DNA from: Caulobacter segnis ATCC 21756
GTDB lineage: Bacteria > Pseudomonadota > Alphaproteobacteria > Caulobacterales > Caulobacteraceae
Assembly (NCBI RefSeq): GCF_000092285.1
Contig: NC_014100.1
Location: forward strand, 310,001 to 374,000
Length of the DNA stretch: 64,000 nt
Direction of reading: 5' to 3'
In this document: positions 35,062 through 44,751 of the stretch, one piece after another
Layout of the letters: each line of letters opens with the position of its first letter
How positions within the stretch are numbered: position 1 is the first letter of the stretch
Program-made: the position numbers and the translations under genes
Notes under the pieces: generated by a model
What the model saw: the letters and a program-made list of their open reading frames with translations, nothing else
What the model was told of the DNA's origin: nothing
Databases searched by the model: none

Positions 35062-36897
35062 TTACGCCGCCTGGGCTTCCTGACCCGGGCGGCTGCGCTG
35101 GATCGTCTTGGCCGGGCCCGCCTCCTCCCCGACCTGAAAGCGCTTGAGCAGGGCGCCCAGCTCCCCAGCCTCGCGGGTCAGGGTGTGGCTGGCGGCGGTG
35201 GTCTCCTCGACCATGGCCGCGTTCTGCTGGGTGACCTGATCCATCTGGCCGACGGCGCTGTTGACCTCGGCCAGGCCGGTCGCCTGCTGGCGAGCCGCCG
35301 AGGCGATGTCGTTGATCAGGTCCTCGATGCGGCCGAAGTGATCGACGACATTGCCGAGCTCCTCGCCGACCCGCACCACCAGGCCCACGCCGCTCTGCAC
35401 GCTGTCGGACGCGTCGGTGACCAGGGTCTTGATCTCCTTGGCGGCGTCGGCCGAGCGCTGGGCCAGCGCCCGCACTTCCTGAGCCACGACCGCGAAGCCG
35501 CGACCCGCCTCGCCGGCGCGGGCGGCCTCGACCCCGGCGTTCAGCGCCAGGAGGTTGGTCTGGAAGGCGATCTCGTCGATCACGGTGATGATCTGGCCGA
35601 TCTTCTGGGACGAAACGTCGATCCGCTCCATGGCCGTCATCGCCTCGTTCGCCACGGCGCTGGACTGGCCGACGAGCTTGCGGCTCACCGACGCCGCTTC
35701 CTGAGCCTGGGCGGCGTTCTCGGCGGTCTTGCGGATGGTGGCGGTCACCTGGTCGAGCGCCGCGGCGGTCTCTTCCAGGCTGGCGGCCTGCTGCTCGGTG
35801 CGGTGCGCCAGGTCGTCGGACGCGGTCGAGATCTCGCGCGATCCGCTGTCGACCGCGCCGGTGGTCACCAGCACCTGGCGGATGGCGTGCTCCAGCGTCT
35901 CCATCGAGCTGTTGAAGTCGCGCCGCAGGCCCTCGAAATCCTCGGGGAAGGGCGTCGCCAGACGCGCCGACAGGTCGCCGGCGGCCAAGCGGCGCAGGCC
36001 TTCGCCCAGGCTGTCGGCCACACGTTGGCGCAGGGCGCGCTCCTCGGCGCGGGCTTCCTCGGCGCTTTGGGCGCGGGCCTCCTCCTCATGCTCCAGCTGC
36101 GCCTTCGTCGCGGCTTGGCGTTCCAGAGCGGCGGTCCGGAAGCTCGCGATCGACCGCGCCATGTCGCCGATCTCGTCCGGACGCGCCTGTAGCGGCACCT
36201 CCTGGCTGTAGTCGCCCGTCGCCAGGCGGCCCATGTAGTCGGTGATCTTCGACAGCGGCGAGGCCACGAACCGGCGCAGCGCCCCGGCGCCGACCACGAC
36301 GATGGCCAGCATCGCCAGGCTGACCGCGGCCAGCAGGGCCATGACGAACCAGGTGGCCTTCTCGACTTTACGCGCTTGGGCCTCCGCGCCCTCGTGGGCC
36401 AGCAGGGCCAACTGATCGACGATCTTGCGGTGGCGGGCGTAGATCGGTTCGACCTTGGCGATCGTCGTGTTGACCCCGATGACGTCGCCGGATTTCAAAG
36501 CCGGAGCGTATTCGTCGTCGACCACTTTCCAGAACGCCTGCACTTCCGCGTCCGAAGCGTCGAGCGCCGCGCGCATGTCTTCCGGCAGATCGAGCCCTTT
36601 CCAGTAGGCGCGCCGCGCATTGTAATCCCGGTGAAGGCTGCCGAGCGCCTTCAGCGTGGCGTCGGCCTGGCCCGTGTCCTCGGCGCCGTGGTGGACGATC
36701 AGCATCGACTCCACGAGGTACAGCGGCGGCGGGAAGATGTCGGCCAGCAGCTCGTAGGCTTCGGATTGCTTCTTCGACAGCGGCCCGCCGACGCGCAGCT
36801 CCATCAGCGAGAACACCGCCGTCGCCGTGGCCAGGACAAAGCCCAGCAGCAGGCAGCCGGCAAAGATGTTGAGGGCGTCGCGGATGCGGATCGTCAT
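35062..36897 (-). CDS. Methyl-accepting chemotaxis protein
   Basis: 611-residue chemoreceptor. Two membrane helices (about 10-30 and 180-205) flank a helical periplasmic sensor of about 150 residues (possibly a four-helix bundle); two HAMP segments follow (about 205-255 and 290-340), then the signalling domain with the hairpin tip [43 protein letters not shown]. Ends in a Gln-Ala-Ala tail. The ATG at 36897 is the start of the first membrane helix; the reading frame upstream (to 37140) is antisense to the glycine riboswitch and not credible. Ligand unknown. Confidence 0.92.
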   Translation of the reverse strand: MTIRIRDALNIFAGCLLLGFVLATATAVFSLMELRVGGPLSKKQSEAYELLADIFPPPLYLVESMLIVHHGAEDTGQADATLKALGSLHRDYNARRAYWKGLDLPEDMRAALDASDAEVQAFWKVVDDEYAPALKSGDVIGVNTTIAKVEPIYARHRKIVDQLALLAHEGAEAQARKVEKATWFVMALLAAVSLAMLAIVVVGAGALRRFVASPLSKITDYMGRLATGDYSQEVPLQARPDEIGDMARSIASFRTAALERQAATKAQLEHEEEARAQSAEEARAEERALRQRVADSLGEGLRRLAAGDLSARLATPFPEDFEGLRRDFNSSMETLEHAIRQVLVTTGAVDSGSREISTASDDLAHRTEQQAASLEETAAALDQVTATIRKTAENAAQAQEAASVSRKLVGQSSAVANEAMTAMERIDVSSQKIGQIITVIDEIAFQTNLLALNAGVEAARAGEAGRGFAVVAQEVRALAQRSADAAKEIKTLVTDASDSVQSGVGLVVRVGEELGNVVDHFGRIEDLINDIASAARQQATGLAEVNSAVGQMDQVTQQNAAMVEETTAASHTLTREAGELGALLKRFQVGEEAGPAKTIQRSRPGQEAQAA

Positions 36898-37072
36898 GGA
36901 AAGTCCTGCTGTGAAAGCGCGGCAAGCTTGGCTGTCGATCGTTAACGCGTGGAAAGTTTTGGCTGCGGCCTGATGTCCCAGTCGCCTGAGACGAGGAAAA
37001 CGCACGCTGCGTCCGGCGGGCGAGCGGGGCGCGCTTGACTCCGGCCGACCCCTCCCGCATTGAGCCGATGAC
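36898..37072. other. Intergenic region before glycine riboswitch
   Basis: About 175 nt between the divergent chemoreceptor gene and the riboswitch aptamers. It should hold the promoter of the gcv operon and the promoter of the receptor. I see no clear -35/-10 box or palindrome. No CDS is supported here. Confidence 0.5.
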
Positions 37073-37258
37073 CCTCGCGGGAGACATCGGGATTCGCTCC
37101 CGAGGCCGAAGGCGCAACCGCCCCGGAAACGCTCAGGCAAAAGGACCGCGCGAGTTTAGGAACGCTGGAAAGAGGCTTCCCGAAAGGGCGGCTCGCCGAA
37201 GGAGCAAGGGACCGCGCGTCCCGGAATCTCTCAGGTCCAAGGGACAGCGGGGGCGCGA
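37073..37258 (+). promoter_or_regulatory. Tandem glycine riboswitch
   Basis: Two consecutive glycine aptamers lie in the leader of gcvT. Aptamer 1 (about 37073-37155) has GCCGAAGGCGCAAC, then GGAAACGCTCAGGCAAAAGGAC. Aptamer 2 (about 37160-37256) has GCCGAAGGAGCAAGG and GGAATCTCTCAGGTCCAAGG, then GGACAGCG. These conserved segments and their spacing are typical. Glycine binding should raise gcv expression. A hairpin ACCGGC-GAGA-GCCGGT (37262-37277) follows but has no U-tract, so control is probably at ribosome access. Confidence 0.93.
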
Positions 37259-37308
37259 CCAACCGGCGAGAGCCGGTCCTGTCGCCGACCTCGTTAGGAG
37301 CCCAGCGC

Positions 37309-38418
37309 GTGTCCGAAGATCTCAAGAAGACCCCTCTGTACGAGGCTCACGTCGCCGCTGGCGCGCGCATGGTGCCGTTCGCGGGCTATTCCATGCCGGT
37401 GCAGTACAAGGACGGGGTGCTGAAAGAGCACCTCTGGACCCGCGAGCACGCCGGCTTGTTCGACGTCTCGCACATGGGCCAGGCCCGCATTCGCGGCGAG
37501 AACCCGGCCAAGAGCTTCGAGAAGGTCGTCTCGGCCGACTACCAGGGCCTCAAGCCCGGCAAGCAGCGCTACGGCGTGCTGCTGAACGCCGACGGCGGCG
37601 TCATCGACGACCTGATGACCGCGCGGCCGGACGAGGACGGCCTGTTCGTCGTCGTCAACGGCGCCTGCAAGGACAACGATTACGCCATCATCGCCCGCGA
37701 GCTGGCCGGCGAGGCCACGGTGACGCGCCTCGAGGACCGCGCGCTGCTGGCGCTGCAAGGTCCGGAAGCCGCGGCGGTCCTGGCCGCCCACGTCCCCGAA
37801 TCCGCCCAGATGGTGTTCATGGACGCCAAGGCCGTCACCGCCTTCGGCGTCGACGCGATCGTCTCGCGCTCGGGCTACACCGGCGAGGACGGCTACGAGA
37901 TCTCGGTCCCGGCCGATGCGGCCGAACGCGTCTGGAACACGCTTCTGGCCGACGAGCGGGTCAAGCCGATCGGCCTGGGCGCCCGCGACAGCCTGCGCCT
38001 GGAAGCGGGCCTGCCGCTCTATGGCCACGACCTGGACGAGACCGTCTCGCCGATCGAGGCCGGCCTGAACTTCGCCGTCGGCAAGTCGCGCCGCGAGGCC
38101 GGCGACTATCTGGGCGCCGACCGTATCGCCAGGGAGCTGGCCGGCGACCTCACGCGCGTCCGGGTGAACCTGAAGGTGCTGGAAGGCGCTCCGGCCCGCG
38201 AAGGCGCCGAGATCGCCGACGAGGCCGGCGCCGTGATCGGCAAGGTCACCAGCGGCGGCTTCGCCCCCAGCCTGGGCTACCCCATCGCCATCGGCTTCGC
38301 TCCGCCGGCCTACGCCGCGATCGGGACGAAGTTGAAGGTCATCGTTCGCGGCAAGGCCGCCGCCGCCGAGGTGGTCGCCAGCCCGTTCGTTCCCAACCGT
38401 TACGTCCGCAAACTTTAA
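37309..38418 (+). CDS. gcvT: Aminomethyltransferase (glycine cleavage T protein)
   Basis: 369-residue T protein, which transfers the methylene group from the H-protein lipoyl arm to tetrahydrofolate. The folate-binding region [14 protein letters not shown] is present early, [16 protein letters not shown] is near residue 188-203, and the C-terminal barrel includes [18 protein letters not shown]. Start GTG at 37309 has AGGAG 10 nt upstream. It is the first gene of the gcvT-gcvH-gcvPA-gcvPB operon, under the glycine riboswitch. Confidence 0.96.
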   Translation: MSEDLKKTPLYEAHVAAGARMVPFAGYSMPVQYKDGVLKEHLWTREHAGLFDVSHMGQARIRGENPAKSFEKVVSADYQGLKPGKQRYGVLLNADGGVIDDLMTARPDEDGLFVVVNGACKDNDYAIIARELAGEATVTRLEDRALLALQGPEAAAVLAAHVPESAQMVFMDAKAVTAFGVDAIVSRSGYTGEDGYEISVPADAAERVWNTLLADERVKPIGLGARDSLRLEAGLPLYGHDLDETVSPIEAGLNFAVGKSRREAGDYLGADRIARELAGDLTRVRVNLKVLEGAPAREGAEIADEAGAVIGKVTSGGFAPSLGYPIAIGFAPPAYAAIGTKLKVIVRGKAAAAEVVASPFVPNRYVRKL

Positions 38419-38435
38419 TCCAAGGGCCGATTGAG

Positions 38436-38801
38436 ATGCGCTTCACCAAAGATCACGAATGGGTCGTCGTTCAGGGCGACGTCGCCACCGTCGGCATCAC
38501 CGCCTACGCCGCCGAGCAGCTGGGCGACGTGGTGTTCGTCGAGGTTCCCGAAGCCGGCAAGACCGTGAAGCAGGGCGATGGCCTGGCCGTCGTCGAGAGC
38601 GTCAAGGCCGCCTCGGACGTCTACGCCCCGGTGTCGGGCGAGGTGATCGAGGGCAACACCGAGCTCTCGGACGCGCCGGAAACCGTCAACGCCCTGCCGG
38701 AAAGCGGCGGCTGGTTCGCCAAGATCAAGCTCGCCAACCCGGCCGAGGTCGACGCCCTGATGGACCGCGACGCGTACGAAGCGTTCCTGGCCACGCTGTA
38801 A
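38436..38801 (+). CDS. gcvH: Glycine cleavage system H protein
   Basis: 121-residue lipoyl carrier protein. Lysine in [18 protein letters not shown] (about residue 59) is the lipoylation site; the family start FTKDHEWV is at the N-terminus. ATG 38436 is preceded by CAAGGGCCGATTGAG, a weak ribosome binding site. It shuttles the aminomethyl group between P and T proteins. A palindromic element sits between it and gcvPA. Confidence 0.96.
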   Translation: MRFTKDHEWVVVQGDVATVGITAYAAEQLGDVVFVEVPEAGKTVKQGDGLAVVESVKAASDVYAPVSGEVIEGNTELSDAPETVNALPESGGWFAKIKLANPAEVDALMDRDAYEAFLATL

Positions 38802-38807
38802 CCAAGA

Positions 38808-38900
38808 CCCCTTCCCCCTTGATGGGGGAAGGGCAGGGTTGGGGGCGACCCCACCGCCCTAACCACCCCATCCCCACCCTTCCCCATCAAGGGGAAGGGA
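38808..38900. repeat. Palindromic element inside the gcv operon
   Basis: CCCTTCCCCC-TTGA-TGGGGGAAGGG forms a hairpin at 38809-38830, and CCTTCCCC-ATCA-AGGGGAAGG at 38879-38899 forms a second one; the two hairpins are related to each other. It lies in the 112-nt gap between gcvH and gcvPA. Like the other GC-rich elements, it may affect mRNA processing or stability within the operon. Confidence 0.7.
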
Positions 38901-38913
38901 GCAGGACAGAAAC

Positions 38914-40260
38914 ATGCGCTATCTCCCCCTGACCCCCGAAGACCGCGTCGAGATGCTCGGCGTGATCGGCGTGAAGTCGATCGACGACCTGTTCGTGGAC
39001 GTGCCGGCCTCGGCCCGCCGCGATAAGCCGGTCGACCTGCCGCACCATGTCGGCGAACTGGAAGTCGAGCGGGAGATGGCCGCCTTGGCCAAGCGCAACC
39101 GCGCGGCGGGCGAAGGGCCGTTCTTCTGCGGCGCCGGCGCCTATCGCCACCACGTGCCGGCCACCGTCGACCACATCATCCAGCGGTCGGAGTTCCTGAC
39201 CAGCTACACGCCCTACCAGCCGGAAATCGCCCAAGGCACGCTGCAGGTGCTGTTCGAGTTCCAGACCCAGGTCGCGGCCCTGACCGGCATGGAGGTGGCC
39301 AACGCCTCGCTCTACGACGGTTCGACCGGCGCGGCCGAGGCCGTGATGATGGCCCAGCGCGTCACCCGCCGGAACAAGGCGGTGATGTCGGGCGGCGTGC
39401 ACCCGCACTACGTCGAGACCATCGAGACCCTGGCCCACGCCGCCGGCGTCGCGACGCAGAAGATGGCGCCGGCGATCGACGCCGAGGACGCGGTGATCGC
39501 CGCGATCGACGCCGACACCGCCTGCGTCGTCGTCCAGACCCCGAACGTGTTCGGCACGGTCACCGACGTGACCAAGATCGCCGAGGCGGCCCACGCCGCC
39601 GGCGCGCTGCTGATCGTGGTCACGACCGAGGCGGTGTCGTACGGCCTGCTGAAGTCGCCTGGCGAGATGGGCGCCGACATCGCCGTGGCCGAGGGCCAGT
39701 CGATCGGCAACGGCCTGAACTTCGGCGGCCCCTATGTCGGCCTCTTCGCCTGCAAGGAAAAGTTCGTCCGCCAGATGCCGGGCCGCCTGTGCGGCGAGAC
39801 CGTCGACGCCGACGGCAAGCGCGGCTTCGTGCTGACGCTCTCGACCCGCGAGCAGCATATCCGCCGCGACAAGGCCACCTCGAACATCTGCACCAACAGC
39901 GGCCTGTGCGCCCTGGCCTTCTCGATCCACATGAGCCTGCTGGGCGAGACGGGCCTGCGCAAGCTGGCGGCGCTGAACCACCAGAAGGCCCGCGCCCTGC
40001 GCGACGCCCTGGCGGCCGTGCCGGGCTTTGAGATCCTCACCCCCCGCTTCTTCAACGAGTTCGCCGTCCGCGTGCCGGGCAAGGCGGCCGAGCTGGTCGA
40101 GACCCTCGCCAGCCACGGCGTGCTGGCCGGCGTGCCGTTCTCGCGCCTCGACGCCGAGGCGGGCCTGGACGATGTCCTGCTGGTCGCCGCGACCGAGACG
40201 ACGCTGGATATCGACATCACTTTCCTGACCAAGCTTCTGACCAAGGTGGTGGGCCAATGA
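38914..40260 (+). CDS. gcvPA: Glycine dehydrogenase (decarboxylating) subunit 1
   Basis: 448-residue N-terminal half of the split glycine decarboxylase (P protein). It starts [27 protein letters not shown], has [16 protein letters not shown] and the [15 protein letters not shown] segment typical of this subunit. The PLP lysine is in the partner GcvPB; together they decarboxylate glycine and pass the aminomethyl unit to GcvH. ATG is 13 nt after the palindromic element with GGGAGCAGG as a ribosome binding site. Overlaps gcvPB by four bases. Confidence 0.95.
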   Translation: MRYLPLTPEDRVEMLGVIGVKSIDDLFVDVPASARRDKPVDLPHHVGELEVEREMAALAKRNRAAGEGPFFCGAGAYRHHVPATVDHIIQRSEFLTSYTPYQPEIAQGTLQVLFEFQTQVAALTGMEVANASLYDGSTGAAEAVMMAQRVTRRNKAVMSGGVHPHYVETIETLAHAAGVATQKMAPAIDAEDAVIAAIDADTACVVVQTPNVFGTVTDVTKIAEAAHAAGALLIVVTTEAVSYGLLKSPGEMGADIAVAEGQSIGNGLNFGGPYVGLFACKEKFVRQMPGRLCGETVDADGKRGFVLTLSTREQHIRRDKATSNICTNSGLCALAFSIHMSLLGETGLRKLAALNHQKARALRDALAAVPGFEILTPRFFNEFAVRVPGKAAELVETLASHGVLAGVPFSRLDAEAGLDDVLLVAATETTLDIDITFLTKLLTKVVGQ

Positions 40261-41834
40261 GCATGAACAACGTCGGCCGCCCCACGCGCCCCGAAGCCGC
40301 GAATGACGCCCCCGCCGGCCATGAGACCCTGACGGGAGGCCGCGGCCTGCTGCAGGACGAGGCCCTGATCTTTGAACTGGACGGCTGGAACAAGACCGGC
40401 GTCGACCTGCCGGAAGCCGCCGCGCCGTCGGACGACCTGGCGGGCCTGCTGCGGTCGGAGCCGATCGGCCTGCCGGGCCTGTCGGAGCCGGAAACCGTCC
40501 GCCACTACGTGCGCCTGTCCCAGAAGAACCACGCCATCGACCTGGCGCTGTATCCGCTGGGCTCGTGCACGATGAAGCACAACCCGCGCCTGAACGAGAA
40601 GATGGCGCGCCTGCCGGGCTTCTCGGACATCCACCCGCTGCAGCCGACCTCGACCGTGCAGGGCGCCCTGCAGCTGATGGACCGCCTGGCCCACTGGCTG
40701 AAGACCCTGACCGGCATGCCCGCCGTAGCCCTGTCGCCCAAGGCCGGCGCCCATGGCGAGCTGTGCGGCCTCCTGGCCATCCGCGCCGCCCACGAGGCGG
40801 CCGGCAACGGCCACCGCAAGACGGTCCTGGCCCCGACCAGCGCCCACGGCACCAACCCGGCCACGGCGGCCTTCGTCGGCTACACCGTCGTCGAGATCGC
40901 CCAGACCGAGGACGGCCGCGTCGATCTGGCGGACCTGGAGTCCAAGCTCGGCGACCACGTGGCCGCCATCATGGTCACCAACCCCAACACCTGCGGCCTG
41001 TTCGAGCGCGACGTCGTCGAGATCGCCCGCCTGACCCACGCGGCCGGGGCCTACTTCTACTGCGACGGCGCCAACTTCAACGCCATCGTCGGCCGGGTTC
41101 GGCCGGGCGATCTGGGCGTCGACGCCATGCACATCAACCTGCACAAGACCTTCTCGACGCCGCACGGCGGCGGTGGTCCGGGCGCGGGTCCGGTGGTGCT
41201 GAGCGAGGCCCTGGCCCCGTTCGCGCCGACGCCCTGGCTGGTCCACGACGGCGACGGCTTCGACCTGGTCGAGCACGCCGGCGAGGAGGGGGCCAAGACC
41301 GCCTTCGGCCGCATGAGCGCCTTCCATGGCCAGATGGGCATGTATGTCCGCGCCTACGCCTACATGCTCAGCCATGGCGCTGATGGGCTGAAGCAAGCGG
41401 CCGAGGACGCGGTGCTGAACGCCAACTATATCAAGGCGCGTCTGAAGGACGTGATGAGCCCGGCCTTCCCGGACGGCCCGTGCATGCACGAGGCCTTGTT
41501 CGACGACAGCTGGCTGGAAGGCACCGGGGTGACCACGCTCGACTTCGCCAAGGCGATGATCGACGAGGGCTTCCACCCGATGACCATGTACTTCCCGCTG
41601 GTCGTCCACGGCGCGATGCTGATCGAGCCGACCGAGACCGAGAGCCGCCAGGAGCTGGATCGCTTCATCGGCGCCCTCCGGGCTCTGGCCGGCGCGGCCA
41701 AGGCGGGCGACGCCGAACGCTTCAAGGGGGCGCCGTTCCATGCGCCGCTGCGGCGCCTGGATGAGACCCAGGCGGCCCGCAAGCCCCGGTTGAGGTGGAA
41801 ACCTGTGGCCGCGGCGCCACTAGCGGCTGAATAG
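40257..41834 (+). CDS. gcvPB: Glycine dehydrogenase (decarboxylating) subunit 2
   Basis: 525-residue C-terminal half of the P protein. The PLP-binding lysine is in [21 protein letters not shown] (about residue 297). Family segments [18 protein letters not shown] and [18 protein letters not shown] are present. It forms the active heterodimer or tetramer with GcvPA. Last gene of the operon; translation is coupled to gcvPA by an ATGA overlap. Length normal. Confidence 0.96.
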   Translation: MSMNNVGRPTRPEAANDAPAGHETLTGGRGLLQDEALIFELDGWNKTGVDLPEAAAPSDDLAGLLRSEPIGLPGLSEPETVRHYVRLSQKNHAIDLALYPLGSCTMKHNPRLNEKMARLPGFSDIHPLQPTSTVQGALQLMDRLAHWLKTLTGMPAVALSPKAGAHGELCGLLAIRAAHEAAGNGHRKTVLAPTSAHGTNPATAAFVGYTVVEIAQTEDGRVDLADLESKLGDHVAAIMVTNPNTCGLFERDVVEIARLTHAAGAYFYCDGANFNAIVGRVRPGDLGVDAMHINLHKTFSTPHGGGGPGAGPVVLSEALAPFAPTPWLVHDGDGFDLVEHAGEEGAKTAFGRMSAFHGQMGMYVRAYAYMLSHGADGLKQAAEDAVLNANYIKARLKDVMSPAFPDGPCMHEALFDDSWLEGTGVTTLDFAKAMIDEGFHPMTMYFPLVVHGAMLIEPTETESRQELDRFIGALRALAGAAKAGDAERFKGAPFHAPLRRLDETQAARKPRLRWKPVAAAPLAAE

Positions 41835-41859
41835 CATTTTCCATACCCCCTTGCGACCA

Positions 41860-41882
41860 GAGGGCGCCTTTACGGCGCCCTC
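41860..41882 (+). terminator. Hairpin after gcvPB
   Basis: GAGGGCGCC (41860-41868) and GGCGCCCTC (41874-41882) form a perfect 9-bp stem with a TTTAC loop, 26 nt after the gcvPB stop. No U-tract, so it may mark the end of the gcv mRNA but not terminate by itself. Confidence 0.55.
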
Positions 41883-41964
41883 ATCGCTCCACATATCGGA
41901 GGGGCACGTCGGGGTTGGCTGGGTTTTCCAGGGAGCATGCGGCGCGCAAGCTCGTTGTCCTCCC

Positions 41965-42384
41965 ATGACTGTCCTCGCCCTCGCCATGCCGCGCGCCCGA
42001 CGCACCGCCGATGATCTCGCCCGTGAGCTCATCTCGCGATTCCTGCGCGTCATTCTCGTCAGCCTGGGCGTGTTGCTGGTTATCGGCGGTATCGTCATCG
42101 CGCCGCTGCCGGGGCCCATGGGCCTGCCGCTGACGGTCGTCGGCCTGATGCTGGTCCTGCGCAACTCGTTCAAGGCGCGCAAGCAGTTCGTCCGCTTCCA
42201 GCACGCCCACCCCAAGCTGATCTTCCCGCTGCGTCGCCTGCTGCGCCGCGAGCCCGAGGTCGTGCTGGTGGCCTGGCAGCAGGCCCTGCGCGTCGAACGC
42301 CTGATCGTGCCGCGCAAGTGGCGGATCGCCATGCGCTGGCGCAAGTCGTTGAAGCGTAGGGCCGCGAGGCGCAACGGCCGGTGA
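41965..42384 (+). CDS. Tandem-paralogue membrane protein 1
   Basis: 139-residue protein with a basic N-terminus, a hydrophobic hairpin (about 28-45 and 51-62: ILVSLGVLLVIGGIVIAPLPGP then MGLPLTVVGLMLVL), then a basic, mainly helical tail with RRLLRREPEVVLVAWQQALR. The PLPGPMG turn between two helices recalls the PGPGW family of short membrane proteins, but I cannot confirm this. It is 38-50% similar by eye to the next gene. Function unknown. ATG 41965 or 41986 are both possible starts. Confidence 0.65.
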   Translation: MTVLALAMPRARRTADDLARELISRFLRVILVSLGVLLVIGGIVIAPLPGPMGLPLTVVGLMLVLRNSFKARKQFVRFQHAHPKLIFPLRRLLRREPEVVLVAWQQALRVERLIVPRKWRIAMRWRKSLKRRAARRNGR

Positions 42385-42824
42385 TCCCTACCGCCGCGAC
42401 GATTGACATCAAGCATCGTGTCCGCCGCCGCGCGCGGTTGGCCTTGCTGTTGCGTGAGTCGGCCGCACGCGCCTTCCGGTGGATCGCCATCGGTTTCGGC
42501 GCCCTGGTGATCCTGGCCGGCGCCGTGCTCACGCCGCTGCCTGGGCACGTCGGCCTGCCGCTGCTGGTCATCGGCCTGATGATCGTTCTGCGCTACTCGT
42601 TCGCGGCGCGGAAGACCTTCATCCGCTGGCAGCGCCGCCACCCCAAGCTGGTCTTCCCGATCCGCCGCCTGATGCGCCGGGAGCCCGAGGTGCTGCTGGT
42701 CGTCTGGCAGCAGATGCTCCGCACCGAGAAGCTGGTTCTCCGCAAGGCCCGCTGGCGCCTGCTGAAGAAGACCCGCAAGCGCGTGAGGCGCTATGTCGAG
42801 CGGAAGATGGCGAAGGCGGCGTAG
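42381..42824 (+). CDS. Tandem-paralogue membrane protein 2
   Basis: 147-residue paralogue of the gene just upstream: same hairpin (GFGALVILAGAVLTPLPGHVGLPLLVIGLMIVLRYSF), the same RRLMRREPEVLLVVWQQMLRTEK segment, and a basic C-terminal tail of Arg and Lys residues that could bind phospholipid or nucleic acid. The GTG start overlaps the previous stop (GTGA), so both proteins are made from one message. A local duplication is the simplest origin. Function unknown. Confidence 0.68.
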   Translation: MIPTAATIDIKHRVRRRARLALLLRESAARAFRWIAIGFGALVILAGAVLTPLPGHVGLPLLVIGLMIVLRYSFAARKTFIRWQRRHPKLVFPIRRLMRREPEVLLVVWQQMLRTEKLVLRKARWRLLKKTRKRVRRYVERKMAKAA

Positions 42825-42869
42825 CGGCGATTTACGTCCTGTTGGGCGTGGCCCATCATTGCGCTCGCC

Positions 42870-43490
42870 ATGCAGTTGATAAGTCTTCCTGTCTCGCCGT
42901 TCGCCGCGCGTGTCCGTATCGCGATCCGCGCCAAGGACCTGGATGTCGAGATCGTCGCGCCGCCTGAGGGTTGGTCGACCGATCGACGGTTTCGAGGGAT
43001 CAGTCCGACCGGACGCTTACCCGTTCTGATCCTTGACGATGGAGAGGCCGTCGGCGAGTCCGCCGTCATCCTGGAGCTCCTGGAGGAGATGTTCCCTCGG
43101 AAGCCGTTGCTGCCGCGCGAGCCTCTCGCGCGCGCCAAGGTCCGTATCCTGGCTCGCCATGCCGACCTCTATCTTATGCCGCCGATGAGCGCCTTAGGCG
43201 GGCCGCACGAGGCCCGCGAGGGGCGGACGGTGGTTCAGCAGCTACTCGATGGACTTGAGGTGCTGGAAGGGCTTCTCGACGATGAAGGCCGGGAACTGAC
43301 CTTGGCCGACTGCACCCTGGCGCCAGTGTTGTTCGCCGCTGAGGTCACAGGCCAGAGACTGGGCGTCGATCTGATCGACAGCTTTCCGAATGTGACAGCC
43401 TACCAGCGGTGGATTGGCGAAGACCCGAGCGTCGCGGCCGTGCTTGTGGAGATGCGGGAGGGCTTGAGGTCGTTGGTCAGAAAGACTTGA
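42870..43490 (+). CDS. Glutathione S-transferase-like protein
   Basis: 206-residue GST-fold protein: N-terminal thioredoxin-like domain (MQLISLPVSPFAARVRIAIRAK, TGRLPVLILDDGEAVGESAVILELLEE) and helical C-terminal domain with LTLADCTLAPVLFAAE. Codon choice differs from its neighbours, with TTA, CGA, GGA, ATA-like and AGT codons that are rare in the rest of the window, which hints at transfer or a less expressed gene. It stands alone between the paralogue pair and the terminator that closes this strand. Substrate unknown. Confidence 0.78.
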   Translation: MQLISLPVSPFAARVRIAIRAKDLDVEIVAPPEGWSTDRRFRGISPTGRLPVLILDDGEAVGESAVILELLEEMFPRKPLLPREPLARAKVRILARHADLYLMPPMSALGGPHEAREGRTVVQQLLDGLEVLEGLLDDEGRELTLADCTLAPVLFAAEVTGQRLGVDLIDSFPNVTAYQRWIGEDPSVAAVLVEMREGLRSLVRKT

Positions 43491-43493
43491 AGG

Positions 43494-43535
43494 TAAAAAA
43501 AGGCGCGGACCTTGCGATCCGCGCCCTTCTTTTTG
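43494..43535. terminator. Bidirectional rho-independent terminator
   Basis: GGCGCGGA (43502-43509) and TCCGCGCC (43518-43525) form an 8-bp stem with an 8-nt loop. A T-rich run (TTCTTTTTG) follows on the plus strand and AAAAAAA precedes the stem, giving a U-tract on the minus strand as well. It ends the GST transcript and the atp operon. Confidence 0.88.
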
Positions 43536-43556
43536 TCTACCCGATGTCGCGCGCCG

Positions 43557-44066
43557 CTATTGCAGCTTGGCGCCCATCTGGCCGATGGCGGCGTCCGCCA
43601 GCGGGTCGGTCTTGGCGCCGGCGAGGCGGGCGGCCAGCACGGTCTCGGCGGCCTGGGCGGCGAGATCCACCGCGGCGGCCTTCACGTCGGCGGCGGCTTG
43701 CGCCTCGGCCTGGGCGATCTTGCGCTCGGCCATCTCGGCGCGGCGCTTGATCTGCTCTTCGAGCTTTTCCTTGGCTTCCTCGGCCATCCGCTTGGCGTCG
43801 GCCTTGGCGGCCTCCATCATCGCGGCGGCCTGGCGCTCGGCTTCCTCGCGCTGGGCCTTCACATCGGCGAGCAGGGCCTGGGCCTCTTCCCGCAGTTGCT
43901 GGGCTTCGTCGAGCTCGGCCTTGATCTTGGCCGAGTAGTTGTCGAGCGCGCCGAACAGCGCGCCCGGCAGGACCTTCAGCGCGAACAGCAGGCCGAAGAA
44001 GACGACCAGAGCGACCAGAACCCAGAATTCCGGGTTCGAGAGGCTGAACAGGGATTCGTGTTCCAT
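43557..44066 (-). CDS. atpF: ATP synthase F0 subunit b
   Basis: 169-residue b subunit: one N-terminal membrane helix ([19 protein letters not shown], about 11-30) followed by a long charged coiled coil rich in Ala, Glu, Lys and Arg that forms the peripheral stalk. It is the last gene of the minus-strand F0 operon, downstream of the b' gene with a 10-nt gap. The F1 genes are not in this window, as is usual in alphaproteobacteria. Confidence 0.95.
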   Translation of the reverse strand: MEHESLFSLSNPEFWVLVALVVFFGLLFALKVLPGALFGALDNYSAKIKAELDEAQQLREEAQALLADVKAQREEAERQAAAMMEAAKADAKRMAEEAKEKLEEQIKRRAEMAERKIAQAEAQAAADVKAAAVDLAAQAAETVLAARLAGAKTDPLADAAIGQMGAKLQ

Positions 44067-44076
44067 CTTCAGTCCC

Positions 44077-44616
44077 TTAGGCCAGGGCCGACTTCAGCTC
44101 GGCGGCGGTGGCCGCCTTGCCGGTCAGCTTTTCGACGATCGCGCCGGCGGTGTCCTGAGCCACCACGCGGACCTGGCTCATGGCCTGGTCGCGAGCGGTC
44201 TGGATCGAAGCCTCGGCCGCGGCCAGCTTCTCGGCCAGGACGGCCTCTTCCTTGGCCTGACGCTCGGCGGCTTCGGCCGAAGCCTTGGCCTTGGCGTCCG
44301 CCGCGGTCTTCTGGGCCTTGGCGCGCGCCTCGGCGACCTCGGCGGCGGCCGCGCGAGCTTGAGCCTCGGCCTCGTCCTTCAGGCGACGGGCGTCGGCGAT
44401 GTCGCCGGCGATCTTGGCGCCGCGTTCCTCGATCGCGCCGCTGACGCGGGGCAGGAGGCCCTTGGACAGCACCGCGTAGAGCACGGCGAAGATGAGCAGG
44501 AGCCAGACGATCTGGCCGCCCCAGTGCTCGAATTGCAGCTGCGGAAGACCGCCGCCGCCTTCGTGGCCCTGAGGGGCTTCCGTCGTCTCGGTCGTGCCGT
44601 GATGTTCCGTCGCCAT
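44077..44616 (-). CDS. atpG: ATP synthase F0 subunit b'
   Basis: 179-residue b' subunit. A membrane helix ([25 protein letters not shown], about 33-57) is preceded by a hydrophilic His/Thr/Gly-rich start and followed by a coiled coil of Ala/Glu/Lys heptads. Together with b it makes the heterodimeric stator seen in photosynthetic and alphaproteobacteria. It is separated from atpE by 135 nt that include a strong hairpin. Confidence 0.93.
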   Translation of the reverse strand: MATEHHGTTETTEAPQGHEGGGGLPQLQFEHWGGQIVWLLLIFAVLYAVLSKGLLPRVSGAIEERGAKIAGDIADARRLKDEAEAQARAAAAEVAEARAKAQKTAADAKAKASAEAAERQAKEEAVLAEKLAAAEASIQTARDQAMSQVRVVAQDTAGAIVEKLTGKAATAAELKSALA

Positions 44617-44704
44617 GGGCGAAGGCGCCTCTCAGCTAGAGCGTCTTCCGGGGCGGGCCAGGATCGGCGCCGCGTGCGGGAGAACGCGAGATCACAAAAG
44701 ACAA

Positions 44705-44739
44705 GGAGCGCGTGCGTTTCCGATGAAACGCCGCGCTCC
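44705..44739 (-). terminator. Attenuator-like hairpin between atpE and atpF'
   Basis: Large nested stem: GGAGCGCG/CGCGCTCC outside and GCGTTTC/GAAACGC inside, with a CGAT loop. On the minus-strand RNA, the following sequence reads UUGUCUUUUGUG. It probably ends or processes part of the transcript after atpE, so that c-subunit mRNA is more abundant than b and b'. Confidence 0.7.
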
Positions 44740-44751
44740 CGGATGGCTTGA

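Noticed and set aside
36898..37140. Upstream extension of the chemoreceptor frame by 81 codons
   Set aside because: It would run antisense through the glycine riboswitch and place a basic Arg/Pro-rich segment before the first membrane helix.
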